From an uncultured Bdellovibrio sp. (lineage in GTDB: Bacteria > Bdellovibrionota > Bdellovibrionia > Bdellovibrionales > Bdellovibrionaceae): 10,247 bases of DNA. The position numbers and the translations under genes are program-made. Position 1 is the first letter of the stretch, and the number at the start of each line of letters is the position of its first letter. Under the pieces are notes generated by a model that had not been told where the DNA came from, did not search any database, and was given only the letters and a program-made list of their open reading frames with translations. Below are positions 1 through 6,239 of this stretch, in pieces. The stretch is taken from NCBI RefSeq assembly GCF_946478835.1, contig NZ_CAMLDV010000125.1, positions 1 to 10,247 on the forward strand. The letters run 5' to 3'.

Positions 1-2
1 TG

Positions 3-28
3 AAGTGCCTGGACCTTTCCAGGCACTT
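3..28 (-). terminator. Probable terminator of the Cys-repeat secreted protein gene
   Basis: A perfect 11-bp stem (3-13 pairs with 18-28) with a 4-nt loop starts five bases past the stop codon of the minus-strand gene ending at 34. Read on the minus strand the stem ends in TT and then runs to the window edge, so the length of any U-tract cannot be seen. Position and perfect pairing favour a Rho-independent terminator. It may also serve a gene arriving from outside the window on the other strand, where the stem is followed by TTCGCTTT. Confidence 0.7.
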
Positions 29-33
29 TCGCT

Positions 34-573
34 TTAACGACATTGCTCGGCGATTTCCCGAATCTCGCTGATTTCATCACATTCAAATTTCGAAATTCGC
101 GAACAGACGTAATCAATGCATGAGGAATCAATCAGCCCCCGACACATATCGGTGACCTCAAAAATCTCGACCTTTTCATCACAGGCAAAACGACTGACAT
201 GACTGCACACTGTGCGTACACAACTGCCATCCACATTGCGGCAAGCCTGGGTCACTTCAATCATGTCATCTCGGTCATCGCATTCAAAACGACTCATCTG
301 CTGACAAACGGCTTCTATACAGTCCGTAGGAAAATGCGTGGGAGGACAATTCGGAGGACGATTGGGTGGTCTTTCCGGAAGAGGCGGATTGTTGCTATCT
401 GGAGGGTCCGGCAGAGGACGAGGTCGCGGAGCCGTTCCAAGAAGTTTACTCCACACGGTTTTTTGACTGTAGTAACCGTCGACAAGTTTTTTAATTTTCG
501 CTGAAGGCGCTGCCAAACTGTCGAGAGAAATAAGCAAAAGAAGAATAAAGAAACTGGAAATAAGAAGACGCAT
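34..573 (-). CDS. Secreted protein with Pro-rich linker and three four-Cys repeats
   Basis: I do not recognise a named family. The 179-residue product starts with a type I signal peptide (MRLL, then a hydrophobic core at about 3-20, likely cleavage around SLA-AP at 21-22; no lipobox). A basic segment (about 25-45) and a proline-rich linker (about 48-80) follow. The rest (85-178) is three tandem units of about 33 residues, each with exactly the spacing C-x4-C-x7-C-x12-C: C85/90/98/111, C118/123/131/144 and C152/157/165/178. Each unit carries S-[RK]-F-x-C-D and ends in C-R. One more Cys (C76) sits in the linker, giving an odd total of 13. The likely fate is export to the periplasm or outside with two disulfides per repeat; that is inference. 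The ATG at 573 is preceded by a strong GGGGAGGG. It stands alone, divergent from the stress-protein gene. Confidence 0.85.
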   Translation of the reverse strand: MRLLISSFFILLLLISLDSLAAPSAKIKKLVDGYYSQKTVWSKLLGTAPRPRPLPDPPDSNNPPLPERPPNRPPNCPPTHFPTDCIEAVCQQMSRFECDDRDDMIEVTQACRNVDGSCVRTVCSHVSRFACDEKVEIFEVTDMCRGLIDSSCIDYVCSRISKFECDEISEIREIAEQCR

Positions 574-576
574 AAA

Positions 577-584
577 CCCTCCCC
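577..584 (-). promoter_or_regulatory. Purine-rich ribosome binding site of the Cys-repeat gene
   Basis: On the minus strand GGGGAGGG lies 3 nt before the ATG at 573. The strong Shine-Dalgarno match supports this start and real translation of this unrecognised gene, although the spacing is shorter than usual. Confidence 0.65.
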
Positions 585-679
585 TTCTTCATGCTCATGA
601 CGAAAAAGCAGAACCTCAACTGCTGGGTTTTAGGGAAGTTAAAATACAAGGATCTTTACCTAGAGCCTGTCCTGAAGGT

Positions 680-703
680 TGCTATAATAAACAAAAACAG
701 GAG
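680..703 (+). promoter_or_regulatory. Extended -10 promoter and RBS of the universal stress protein gene
   Basis: A consensus TATAAT at 683-688 is preceded by TGC (680-682), which makes an extended -10 element. No good -35 hexamer lies 16-18 bases upstream, as is usual when an extended -10 is present. The start point would be near 695, giving a very short leader with AGGAG at 699-703, 6 nt before the ATG at 710. Confidence 0.65.
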
Positions 704-709
704 CGAACC

Positions 710-1648
710 ATGGCGACACATTCCATTTTAGTTCCAGATGACTTGGCAGAAAGAAGTGCGCCAGGACGACTGCGCTCTCGAATGATTCGTGATATCGCCG
801 TTGAGTTTGCACAAAATCTTCATTGGGACGTAGAGCTTTTGTATGTCAAAAATCTGAAGCCTGGATTTTTTAAAAGAAAACAAGTCGATGCTCTTTTAGA
901 GACCTACGCCGATATTGAAACGTCCATTATGAAACAATTCATGAAAGCGTACGTGAAAGGCCGAGTGAAAATCACCTCAGGAAATCCGTCCGAAGAAATT
1001 CTTACGCGCATCAATGCTTCGGAAAGTATTTCAATGGTGGTCATGGGCACTCACGGGAAAAAAGGCCTCGAGAAGATGTTTTTAGGTAGCGTTGCCGAAG
1101 AAGTTTTAAGAAACGCCGACGTACCAGTTTTGGTCTTAGGACCCACGGCTCAAGAAAAACAAAGAGAGTTTAAAATAGATAAAGATTTTAAAATTCTCTT
1201 ACTTTCAGACCTTTCTGAAAGCAGCAACGAAGCAGAAACCTTTGCTCAAAAATTAGCTAAGGAATTGTCATGCGAGGTCACCATGCTCCACTCTGTCGGA
1301 GACCAAATAAGAAGGACTCGTCAAAGCCTGTATGGGTCGGGCTATATTCCCTTTGATATGGAAAAGATGTTCACGGATCTTATCAAAGACACACAAAGAA
1401 ATCTGGAACGACGAAACCGCCGCTGGCAAAAAGAAGGTCTAAAAATAAAATCCGAAGCCACTGCAAAAGAAGAAACCTTGGAAAAAACACTGCAAAGAAA
1501 AATGAAAGAGGGCTACGACTTGATCATCATGGGCACCCACTCAGACCAATTGATGAAAGCCTTCCTGGGAAGCTCAGCAAGGAAAGTGATTTTATCATCG
1601 CCCATCCCCGTCATCATAGTCAGATCAAAACCGGAAAAGAAATCTTAA
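710..1648 (+). CDS. Tandem-domain universal stress protein (UspA family)
   Basis: The 312-residue cytoplasmic protein has two UspA domains, about 4-144 and 160-306. Domain 1 has the opening strand ILVPDD (6-11) and the full nucleotide-binding signature G113-x2-G116-x9-G126-S127, so it probably binds ATP. Domain 2 starts KILLLSDLSE (161-170); its signature is altered to GTHS (275-278) and then eight residues to G287-S288, with Ser for the second Gly, so it may bind nucleotide poorly or not at all. Family members bind nucleotide and help cells survive starvation, oxidative or energy stress; the exact role varies. The ATG at 710 has AGGAG 6 nt upstream and its own extended -10 promoter. The gene is monocistronic and converges on the acetyltransferase gene, overlapping it by 4 nt. 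Confidence 0.92.
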   Translation: MATHSILVPDDLAERSAPGRLRSRMIRDIAVEFAQNLHWDVELLYVKNLKPGFFKRKQVDALLETYADIETSIMKQFMKAYVKGRVKITSGNPSEEILTRINASESISMVVMGTHGKKGLEKMFLGSVAEEVLRNADVPVLVLGPTAQEKQREFKIDKDFKILLLSDLSESSNEAETFAQKLAKELSCEVTMLHSVGDQIRRTRQSLYGSGYIPFDMEKMFTDLIKDTQRNLERRNRRWQKEGLKIKSEATAKEETLEKTLQRKMKEGYDLIIMGTHSDQLMKAFLGSSARKVILSSPIPVIIVRSKPEKKS

Positions 1649-2118
1649 ATGGAAAGCAAATACTCCGAATAAGAAACAAGCTGAGGAAGCTCTTCAACAC
1701 ATTCACCATTGTAAGTAAAAGAAGCTTTAGAAAGCCCACGAACCGAAGCAAGATTCTCTTTGCGAGTAAGAGCCCGAATGTATTTGTAGTGGGGATATTT
1801 AGATCGACAATGAGCGATCAAAGCCTCCAGTAAAGAAGCAAAATATCCCTGCCCACGAAATGATGGATGAATAATATAAAAGATCCCAACATTGATAGGC
1901 TCCTTGTCAGGATAAACCCCAACAAACCCAATAAGCTTTTCTCTACTCCAAGCTGCAAAATGAAACTCAGGAGAATAAACCTCAAGAGCCAGCTTCTGCT
2001 CAATCGGAGACATTTCAGAAAATCGTTTCAAAGGAGCATCAGGCTCGCCAGACTCAAAATAGGAGTCGTGCAAAATAATCAGTTCACTCAAAGTGAGTTC
2101 TTTAAAAACAATCTTCAT
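1645..2118 (-). CDS. GNAT-family N-acetyltransferase
   Basis: A single-domain acetyl-CoA-dependent N-acetyltransferase of 157 residues, cytoplasmic; the substrate cannot be told from sequence. The conserved core is visible: strand 4 (VGIFYIIHPSF, 77-87), then the acetyl-CoA pyrophosphate loop R88-G-Q-G91-Y-F, with Phe where the last position is usually Gly or Ala, and the following helix. The C-terminal part has N122 and the S-x5-KASF segment (125-134), like the usual motif B region. I chose the ATG at 2118: AGG at 2128-2130 lies 9 nt upstream of it. An in-frame TTG at 2127 would add three residues but would abut that AGG. The stop codon shares TTAA with the stop of the convergent stress-protein gene. 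No terminator is visible between the two. Confidence 0.85.
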   Translation of the reverse strand: MKIVFKELTLSELIILHDSYFESGEPDAPLKRFSEMSPIEQKLALEVYSPEFHFAAWSREKLIGFVGVYPDKEPINVGIFYIIHPSFRGQGYFASLLEALIAHCRSKYPHYKYIRALTRKENLASVRGLSKASFTYNGECVEELPQLVSYSEYLLSI

Positions 2119-2204
2119 ATCTATCAACCTAACATTTGCTAAAGCAGCTGTACTACTAAAAGTCCGTACTTCTTAAAAACAGCAGAAACAATTATGCGAT
2201 CTTC

Positions 2205-2289
2205 CGCCGTCCATGAGCAGGCTGTTTCCCGCTCTTCCTGAGCGGGAAAGCAAAGTAATTTGGAAGAGTTTTTGATAATTCCGACGGCG
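2205..2289. other. Nested stem-loop segment, possible structured RNA
   Basis: An inner hairpin has a perfect 10-bp stem, 2225-2234 (TTTCCCGCTC) pairing with 2240-2249 around a 5-nt loop. A second, outer stem can form from CGCCGTC at 2205-2211 with GACGGCG at 2283-2289. Neither strand has a T-run after the inner hairpin, so it is not a classical intrinsic terminator. It could be a small RNA, part of the acetyltransferase leader region (it lies upstream of that gene on the minus strand), or a palindromic repeat unit. Strand and function are not known. Confidence 0.4.
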
Positions 2290-2379
2290 AAAACGGCGAA
2301 GCCCAGTATTAAAGCGCAGTGACAGAATGTCCAAGAACCACGAAAAAGAAATCAACAAGATGCTTATTAAACACGAGGA

Positions 2380-2415
2380 GGCTTGCTAGCAGTGGGGTGC
2401 CGCCGCTAGCAAAAC
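2380..2415 (+). repeat. Left arm of 36-bp perfect inverted repeat
   Basis: This arm is the exact reverse complement of 2520-2555. It is itself a hairpin: TTGCTAGC (2383-2390), a 14-nt GC-rich loop (2391-2404), and GCTAGCAA (2405-2412). Outside the arm, CGAGG at 2374-2378 can pair with CCTCG at 2560-2564, so the dyad continues imperfectly. See the paired arm. Confidence 0.95.
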
Positions 2416-2465
2416 CGAGTTCCGCAGTGCCAAGAAAGAACAGCAGTAGCAATCAGGAGACTAAG

Positions 2466-2497
2466 AAAAAAAGAAAAAGGAGCCAGCAAGGCTCCTT
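2466..2497 (-). terminator. Intrinsic terminator of the act operon
   Basis: On the minus strand an 8-bp GC-rich stem (AAGGAGCC, 2490-2497 pairing with 2477-2484, 5-nt loop) is followed by a run of T with one C (2466-2476). It lies about 70 nt past the actF stop. This is a textbook Rho-independent terminator for leftward transcription. It sits inside the loop between the two arms of the 36-bp inverted repeat. Confidence 0.88.
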
Positions 2498-2519
2498 AAT
2501 GCGCGAGGACTGTCTGAGC

Positions 2520-2555
2520 GTTTTGCTAGCGGCGGCACCCCACTGCTAGCAAGCC
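2520..2555 (-). repeat. Right arm of 36-bp perfect inverted repeat
   Basis: Exact reverse complement of 2380-2415, 104 nt away, beginning 13 nt past the actF stop codon. It too is a hairpin: TTGCTAGC (2523-2530), a 14-nt loop, GCTAGCAA (2545-2552). The pair thus has four GCTAGC sites. The whole unit (2380-2555, 176 bp) encloses the act terminator. No direct repeat of flanking bases (target duplication) is evident, so a mobile origin such as a MITE is possible but not shown. Confidence 0.95.
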
Positions 2556-2568
2556 GGACCCTCGAAGT

Positions 2569-3768
2569 TTAGTAAGCAACGTGGTGATTAATTGCTTCGT
2601 GGATTCTAGGATCTTTCAAAGGAACCAAACTGTGTTTGCTCCAGAAAGACATGATTGTTAGCAAGAACAATCCCGCAAAACCAGCGAATGTACCGATTTC
2701 CCAGAAGCCGAAAGTCACCTGACCGTCGAAGAAGTTTGGATACACCATCCAGTAGATGTCTACGTATTGCATGATCAATACAATCGCAGAGATCAACAAA
2801 ACGTTTGCATCATTTCTTTTCGCTGCACGAGGAAGCAATGCCAAGAATGGAACTACGAAACGGAAGATCAAAAGAAGCATCGAAATGCTCATCCATCCAC
2901 CTTGAGCTCTCATGATGTAGTACTCAGTTTCTTCTGGCAAGTTAGCGTACCAAATCAACATGAATTGAGAGAACGCAATGTAAGCCCAGAAGATAGAGAA
3001 ACCTTTAAGGTACTTCACAACGTCGTGTTGGTGTTCTTCAGTCACATAACCTTTGACGAAGCCAGCGCGTTTCATCAACACGATAACAATCGCAAGGAAA
3101 GCCATGCCGGCTTGGAACATACCTGCAAAAGTGTAAATACCGAAGATTGTCGAGTACCAAGTTGGCAACAATGACATCAACAAGTCGACGCTGAAGAAAG
3201 AGAATGCCAACGCGTAGAATACGATGAATCCAACTGCTGGAGACACGTTTTTATTTGTTAGGTTCTCATCACCCGTTTGATCTTGTTTCAAAGAGTTTCC
3301 AACCATCACCCATCTGAAAATCATGCAACCGATGGCGAAGATGAACAAACGCACAACGAAGAAGCCTGCATTCAAATAGCCTGTTTTAGCTGCGATCACT
3401 GGGTTTTCAGCAACAATCTCAGGATTTGCCCAAGGGTAAAGATGCTTAAAACCAACGAGCAACAACAAACCACCGATCAAGATCGCTGGAATGAAAGACG
3501 TCGTCGCTTCCGCGTAACGGCGGATTGTTACAGACCAACCTGTTTTTGCTACATTATTGATAGCAATCCAGAAAAGCCCGCTCACGGCCATTGCAGAGAA
3601 GAAGAAGAAAGCCACAAGGTAAGATGTCCAAAGTCTTTCTGGACTTTTCATCAAACCAACTACGAAAGTCAAAAGACCGATCGCAATCAAAGCAAAGCTG
3701 ATTGTTTTCAACTTTGCCGGAGCTTCAAATTTAGATACGTGTAGATTTACGTGATTGTGTTCGCCCAT
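2569..3768 (-). CDS. actF: ACIII subunit ActF, NrfD/PsrC-like quinol-interacting membrane protein
   Basis: ActF is the second large membrane subunit of Alternative Complex III, partner of ActC; the two NrfD-like proteins anchor the complex. The 399-residue product has about ten hydrophobic segments, from about 23-41 through 350-372, with short polar ends. Recognisable family segments include HLYPWAN (108-114), GYLNAGFF (about 129) and a VDLLMSLLPTWYSTIFGIY block (about 195-213). The length is usual for ActF. The ATG at 3768 lies 7 nt after the actE stop, with AGG just upstream. It is the last gene of the operon: a terminator follows, and no actG or cytochrome oxidase gene is found downstream. 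ActF is poorly conserved, so the name rests partly on gene order. Confidence 0.92.
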   Translation of the reverse strand: MGEHNHVNLHVSKFEAPAKLKTISFALIAIGLLTFVVGLMKSPERLWTSYLVAFFFFSAMAVSGLFWIAINNVAKTGWSVTIRRYAEATTSFIPAILIGGLLLLVGFKHLYPWANPEIVAENPVIAAKTGYLNAGFFVVRLFIFAIGCMIFRWVMVGNSLKQDQTGDENLTNKNVSPAVGFIVFYALAFSFFSVDLLMSLLPTWYSTIFGIYTFAGMFQAGMAFLAIVIVLMKRAGFVKGYVTEEHQHDVVKYLKGFSIFWAYIAFSQFMLIWYANLPEETEYYIMRAQGGWMSISMLLLIFRFVVPFLALLPRAAKRNDANVLLISAIVLIMQYVDIYWMVYPNFFDGQVTFGFWEIGTFAGFAGLFLLTIMSFWSKHSLVPLKDPRIHEAINHHVAY

Positions 3769-3775
3769 TTTAAAC

Positions 3776-4354
3776 CTACTTAGATTGCTTCTCTAGGAAG
3801 CGAATGTAGTTAACAACTTGCCAACGATATTTTTGTGGAATGTGAGAAGCATAAGGGCCCATCACACCTTGTCCCATCGTGATCACGTGGTAAAGGTGAC
3901 CATCCGGCCATCCTTTGACTTTGTCAGTCAGGATTGAAGGTGGTTTCAAAGCCATTTTCTCAGACACAGAAGACTTCGACTCAGTTCCACCCTCGCCTTT
4001 AAAGCCGTGGCAGACCGCGCAGTTTGTCTCGTAGTATTTTTGACCTACAAGCAAAGTCTCTTCGTCCATTTTACCAGCCAAAGGATTTTTCAAATTCTTC
4101 GCGGCACCTTCCACATCAGTTGCGTATCTGTACGGTTCAAAACCAACAGGCGCTGTGTGTTCAGGCGGAACTCTCATTCCGCTGTGGTGAGGAGATGTTT
4201 CGTCGTACTCCTGAGCTTTGATCGCCGGAGACTCCATCATATCTTGGATGATTTCTACATTGGGTTTATTACCGCGCGGACCGCAGCTCGACAATGCGAT
4301 AGCTGCCAAGCCTGCCGCTGCTACACCCATGGATAAATTCACAAGGCTTCTCAT
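3776..4354 (-). CDS. actE: ACIII subunit ActE, monoheme cytochrome c lipoprotein
   Basis: ActE is the periplasmic monoheme cytochrome c of ACIII, thought to pass electrons from the complex to the terminal oxidase or a soluble carrier. The 192-residue product begins with a lipoprotein signal peptide with lipobox LSSC (Cys24 as the lipidated residue). The heme site is C112-A-V-C115-H116. Met165, in GQGVMGPYA, is the probable second axial ligand. The C-terminal helix WQVVNYIRFLEKQ closes a class I cytochrome c fold. The start at 4354 lies 2 nt after the actD stop, with CGGAG about 9 nt upstream inside actD. The tight spacing indicates translational coupling. Confidence 0.94.
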   Translation of the reverse strand: MRSLVNLSMGVAAAGLAAIALSSCGPRGNKPNVEIIQDMMESPAIKAQEYDETSPHHSGMRVPPEHTAPVGFEPYRYATDVEGAAKNLKNPLAGKMDEETLLVGQKYYETNCAVCHGFKGEGGTESKSSVSEKMALKPPSILTDKVKGWPDGHLYHVITMGQGVMGPYASHIPQKYRWQVVNYIRFLEKQSK

Positions 4355-4356
4355 CT

Positions 4357-4878
4357 TTAGTACTCCGTCTTCTTCACTTCTTTAGCGCCAAGCTCTTTGA
4401 ACATCTTTTCAATTTTGGATTCGTCATACCCTGTATCATTGTGAGGGATGAAAACCGCAAATTTGTGAGAGCTCAAATCAGGATCAATTGATGGAGGATC
4501 AATACGTGGAATTTTGCACGCATAGAACAAAGCTCCAACAGAAGAAAGAGCGGCAAACAAGATAGTCAATTCGAACATAATAGGAATGAAGGCTGGAAGC
4601 GAGAAGAAAGGTTTACCACCCACGTTCACCGCCCAGTTCACTGCTGAAGTCCACCAAGTCAAAAGAAGACCCGCTGTCAGACCTACGCATCCCGCAACGA
4701 AAGTCACATAAGGGATCCAAGATCTTTTAATGCCGCAAGCTTCTTCCATTCCGTGAATAGGATAAGCAGAGATCACATCGAACTTAGTGAAGCCCGACTC
4801 GCGAGTTTTGCGAGCGGCTTTCAAGATCAAGTGTTCGTCTTCCCAAATACCAGCGATACCTTTAGTATATTGAGCCAT
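4357..4878 (-). CDS. actD: ACIII subunit ActD (DUF3341 membrane protein)
   Basis: ActD is a small membrane subunit of ACIII (DUF3341). In solved complexes it packs beside ActC and is thought to have a structural or proton-path role. The 173-residue product has a soluble N-terminal domain with the family segment YPIHGMEEACGIKRSWIP (39-56), two membrane helices (about 55-76 and 93-120), and a cytoplasmic C-terminal tail with FAVFIPHND (140-148). The ATG at 4878 overlaps the actC stop by one base (TAATG). A near-perfect AGGAGG (4888-4893) lies 9 nt upstream, the strongest internal ribosome binding site I noticed in the operon. Confidence 0.94.
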   Translation of the reverse strand: MAQYTKGIAGIWEDEHLILKAARKTRESGFTKFDVISAYPIHGMEEACGIKRSWIPYVTFVAGCVGLTAGLLLTWWTSAVNWAVNVGGKPFFSLPAFIPIMFELTILFAALSSVGALFYACKIPRIDPPSIDPDLSSHKFAVFIPHNDTGYDESKIEKMFKELGAKEVKKTEY

Positions 4879-6239
4879 TAGTGGTGCCCTCCTTTATCAT
4901 CGTAACCAACATGGAGTACAGGCTTCACTTCCGCGATAGAAACCGCAGGGAACAAACGTAGATACAACAAGAACAGTGTCAGGAACATACCGAAGGATCC
5001 AACAAGAACCCCTGTATCGAACCATGACCAAGCGTACATGCCCCAGCTTGATGGCAAGAAGTCACGGTGAAGAGATGTCACAGTGATCACGAAACGCTCA
5101 AACCACATACCGATGTTCACGAAGATAGAAACTACGAACATCACAGGGATTGAACGACGCATTTTCTTGAACCAGAACAATTGCGGGATCAACACGTTAC
5201 AAGTCACCATACACCAGTAAGACCAGCCGTAAGGACCGAAAGCACGATTGATAAACACAAAACGCTCGTATTGGTTGCCAGAGTACCAAGCGATAAAGAA
5301 CTCAGACGCGTACGCGTAACCAACAAGCATACCTGTTGTCATGATGATTTTGTTCATCACTTCCATATGATCAAGCGTTACGTAGTTTTGGAATTCTTTG
5401 AAACCGATACGAACCAAAGTCATCAACGTCACAACCATCGCGAAACCGGAGAAGATCGCACCGGCAACGAAATATGGAGGGAAGATCGTTGTATGCCAAC
5501 CTGGCAAGTTAGAAACCGCGAAGTCGAAAGAGACGATCGTATGAACTGAAAGAACGAGTGGAGTCGAAAGACCCGCAAGGATCAAGTACACCATTTCATA
5601 GTGTGACCAGTTTCTTGCAGTTCCACGCCATCCCAAAGAAAGCGCGCCGTAAACAGTTCTGCGAAGTTTGTTTTTCGCACGGTCTTTGATAGTTGCAAAG
5701 TCAGGAACCAATCCGATGTACCAGAACACCATGGAAACAGTCGCGTATGTTGATACGGCGAAAACGTCCCATAGAAGTGGCGAACGGAAATTCACCCACA
5801 ATGGCCCACGTTGATTTGGATACGGGAACAACCAGTAATCCAACCAAGGACGACCCGTGTGAAGCAACGGGAACAAACCGGCTGTCATAACGGCAAAGAC
5901 CGTCATGGCTTCCGCAGTACGCGCCACCGATGTTCTCCACTTTTGACGGAACAAGAAAAGAACCGCAGAGATCAACGTACCGGCGTGACCGATACCGATC
6001 CAGAATACGAACGTAACGATCATCGTACCCCAGAAGACCGGGCTGTTAACACCCAGCAAACCGATACCGATACCAACAACGCTTGCAAGGATACCGATAT
6101 AAAATAACAACAACGTCTTCGCACCTAGGAACAATCCCACCCAACCTTTGGATGGGAATCTTTCCACCGGCGCACAGATGTCGTCCGTCACATCTTTTAA
6201 AGTCTTATTGCCAAGGACTAATGGACTACGCTTCATCAT
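4878..6239 (-). CDS. actC: ACIII subunit ActC, NrfD/PsrC-like quinol-oxidising membrane protein
   Basis: ActC is the best conserved membrane subunit of ACIII. It belongs to the NrfD/PsrC family and is believed to hold the quinol site next to the ActB iron-sulfur domain. The 453-residue product has about ten hydrophobic helices. Highly conserved segments are seen: HTGRPW (127-132), [13 protein letters not shown] (231-243) and [16 protein letters not shown] (246-261). His and Asp residues in these blocks are candidate quinol or proton ligands. The length is usual for the family. The first ATG (6239) overlaps the actB stop by 4 nt (ATGA), and AAGGTGA inside the end of actB lies about 6 nt upstream. 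The second ATG (6236) is an equal alternative. It ends in a one-base overlap with actD. Confidence 0.96.
   Translation of the reverse strand: MMKRSPLVLGNKTLKDVTDDICAPVERFPSKGWVGLFLGAKTLLLFYIGILASVVGIGIGLLGVNSPVFWGTMIVTFVFWIGIGHAGTLISAVLFLFRQKWRTSVARTAEAMTVFAVMTAGLFPLLHTGRPWLDYWLFPYPNQRGPLWVNFRSPLLWDVFAVSTYATVSMVFWYIGLVPDFATIKDRAKNKLRRTVYGALSLGWRGTARNWSHYEMVYLILAGLSTPLVLSVHTIVSFDFAVSNLPGWHTTIFPPYFVAGAIFSGFAMVVTLMTLVRIGFKEFQNYVTLDHMEVMNKIIMTTGMLVGYAYASEFFIAWYSGNQYERFVFINRAFGPYGWSYWCMVTCNVLIPQLFWFKKMRRSIPVMFVVSIFVNIGMWFERFVITVTSLHRDFLPSSWGMYAWSWFDTGVLVGSFGMFLTLFLLYLRLFPAVSIAEVKPVLHVGYDDKGGHH

Larger units (their letters stand above)
2119..2568. other. Gene-poor stretch between the acetyltransferase gene and the act operon
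   Basis: These 450 bases hold no convincing protein gene. They should contain the promoter of the acetyltransferase gene (minus strand), but I could not pick a -35/-10 pair with confidence. The rest carries structure: a nested stem-loop segment (2205-2289), two arms of a 36-bp inverted repeat (2380-2415 and 2520-2555), and the act operon terminator between the arms. A short plus-strand reading from the ATG at 2327 to the TAG at 2388-2390 (20 codons) has no ribosome binding site and ends inside the repeat arm, so it is not called as a gene. Confidence 0.6.

Noticed and set aside
199..504. Plus-strand open frame of 101 codons opposite the Cys-repeat gene
   Set aside because: Arg/Ser-rich shadow of the minus-strand gene, which has a signal peptide, regular cysteine spacing and a strong ribosome binding site.
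620..645. Short dyad AGCAG...CTGCT followed by GGGTTTT in the divergent intergenic region
   Set aside because: Only 5 bp of stem with an 8-nt loop; too weak to call a terminator or operator.
2173..2358. Minus-strand open frame of 61 codons with a TTG start in the gene-poor stretch
   Set aside because: Weak start, no ribosome binding site, passes through the stem-loop segment, and matches nothing I recognise.
2319..2549. Plus-strand open frame of 76 codons across the terminator and repeat arms
   Set aside because: Runs through both arms and the terminator, is Lys/Arg/Ser-rich and low in complexity, and has no ribosome binding site.
2380..2555. CRISPR-like or transposon reading of the 36-bp repeats
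   Set aside because: There are only two copies and they are inverted, not direct; no transposase and no clear target-site duplication are present. Kept as an inverted repeat only.
3277..3744. Plus-strand open frame of 155 codons opposite actF
   Set aside because: Antisense shadow with no membrane segment or motif, while the minus strand encodes membrane helices of ActF.
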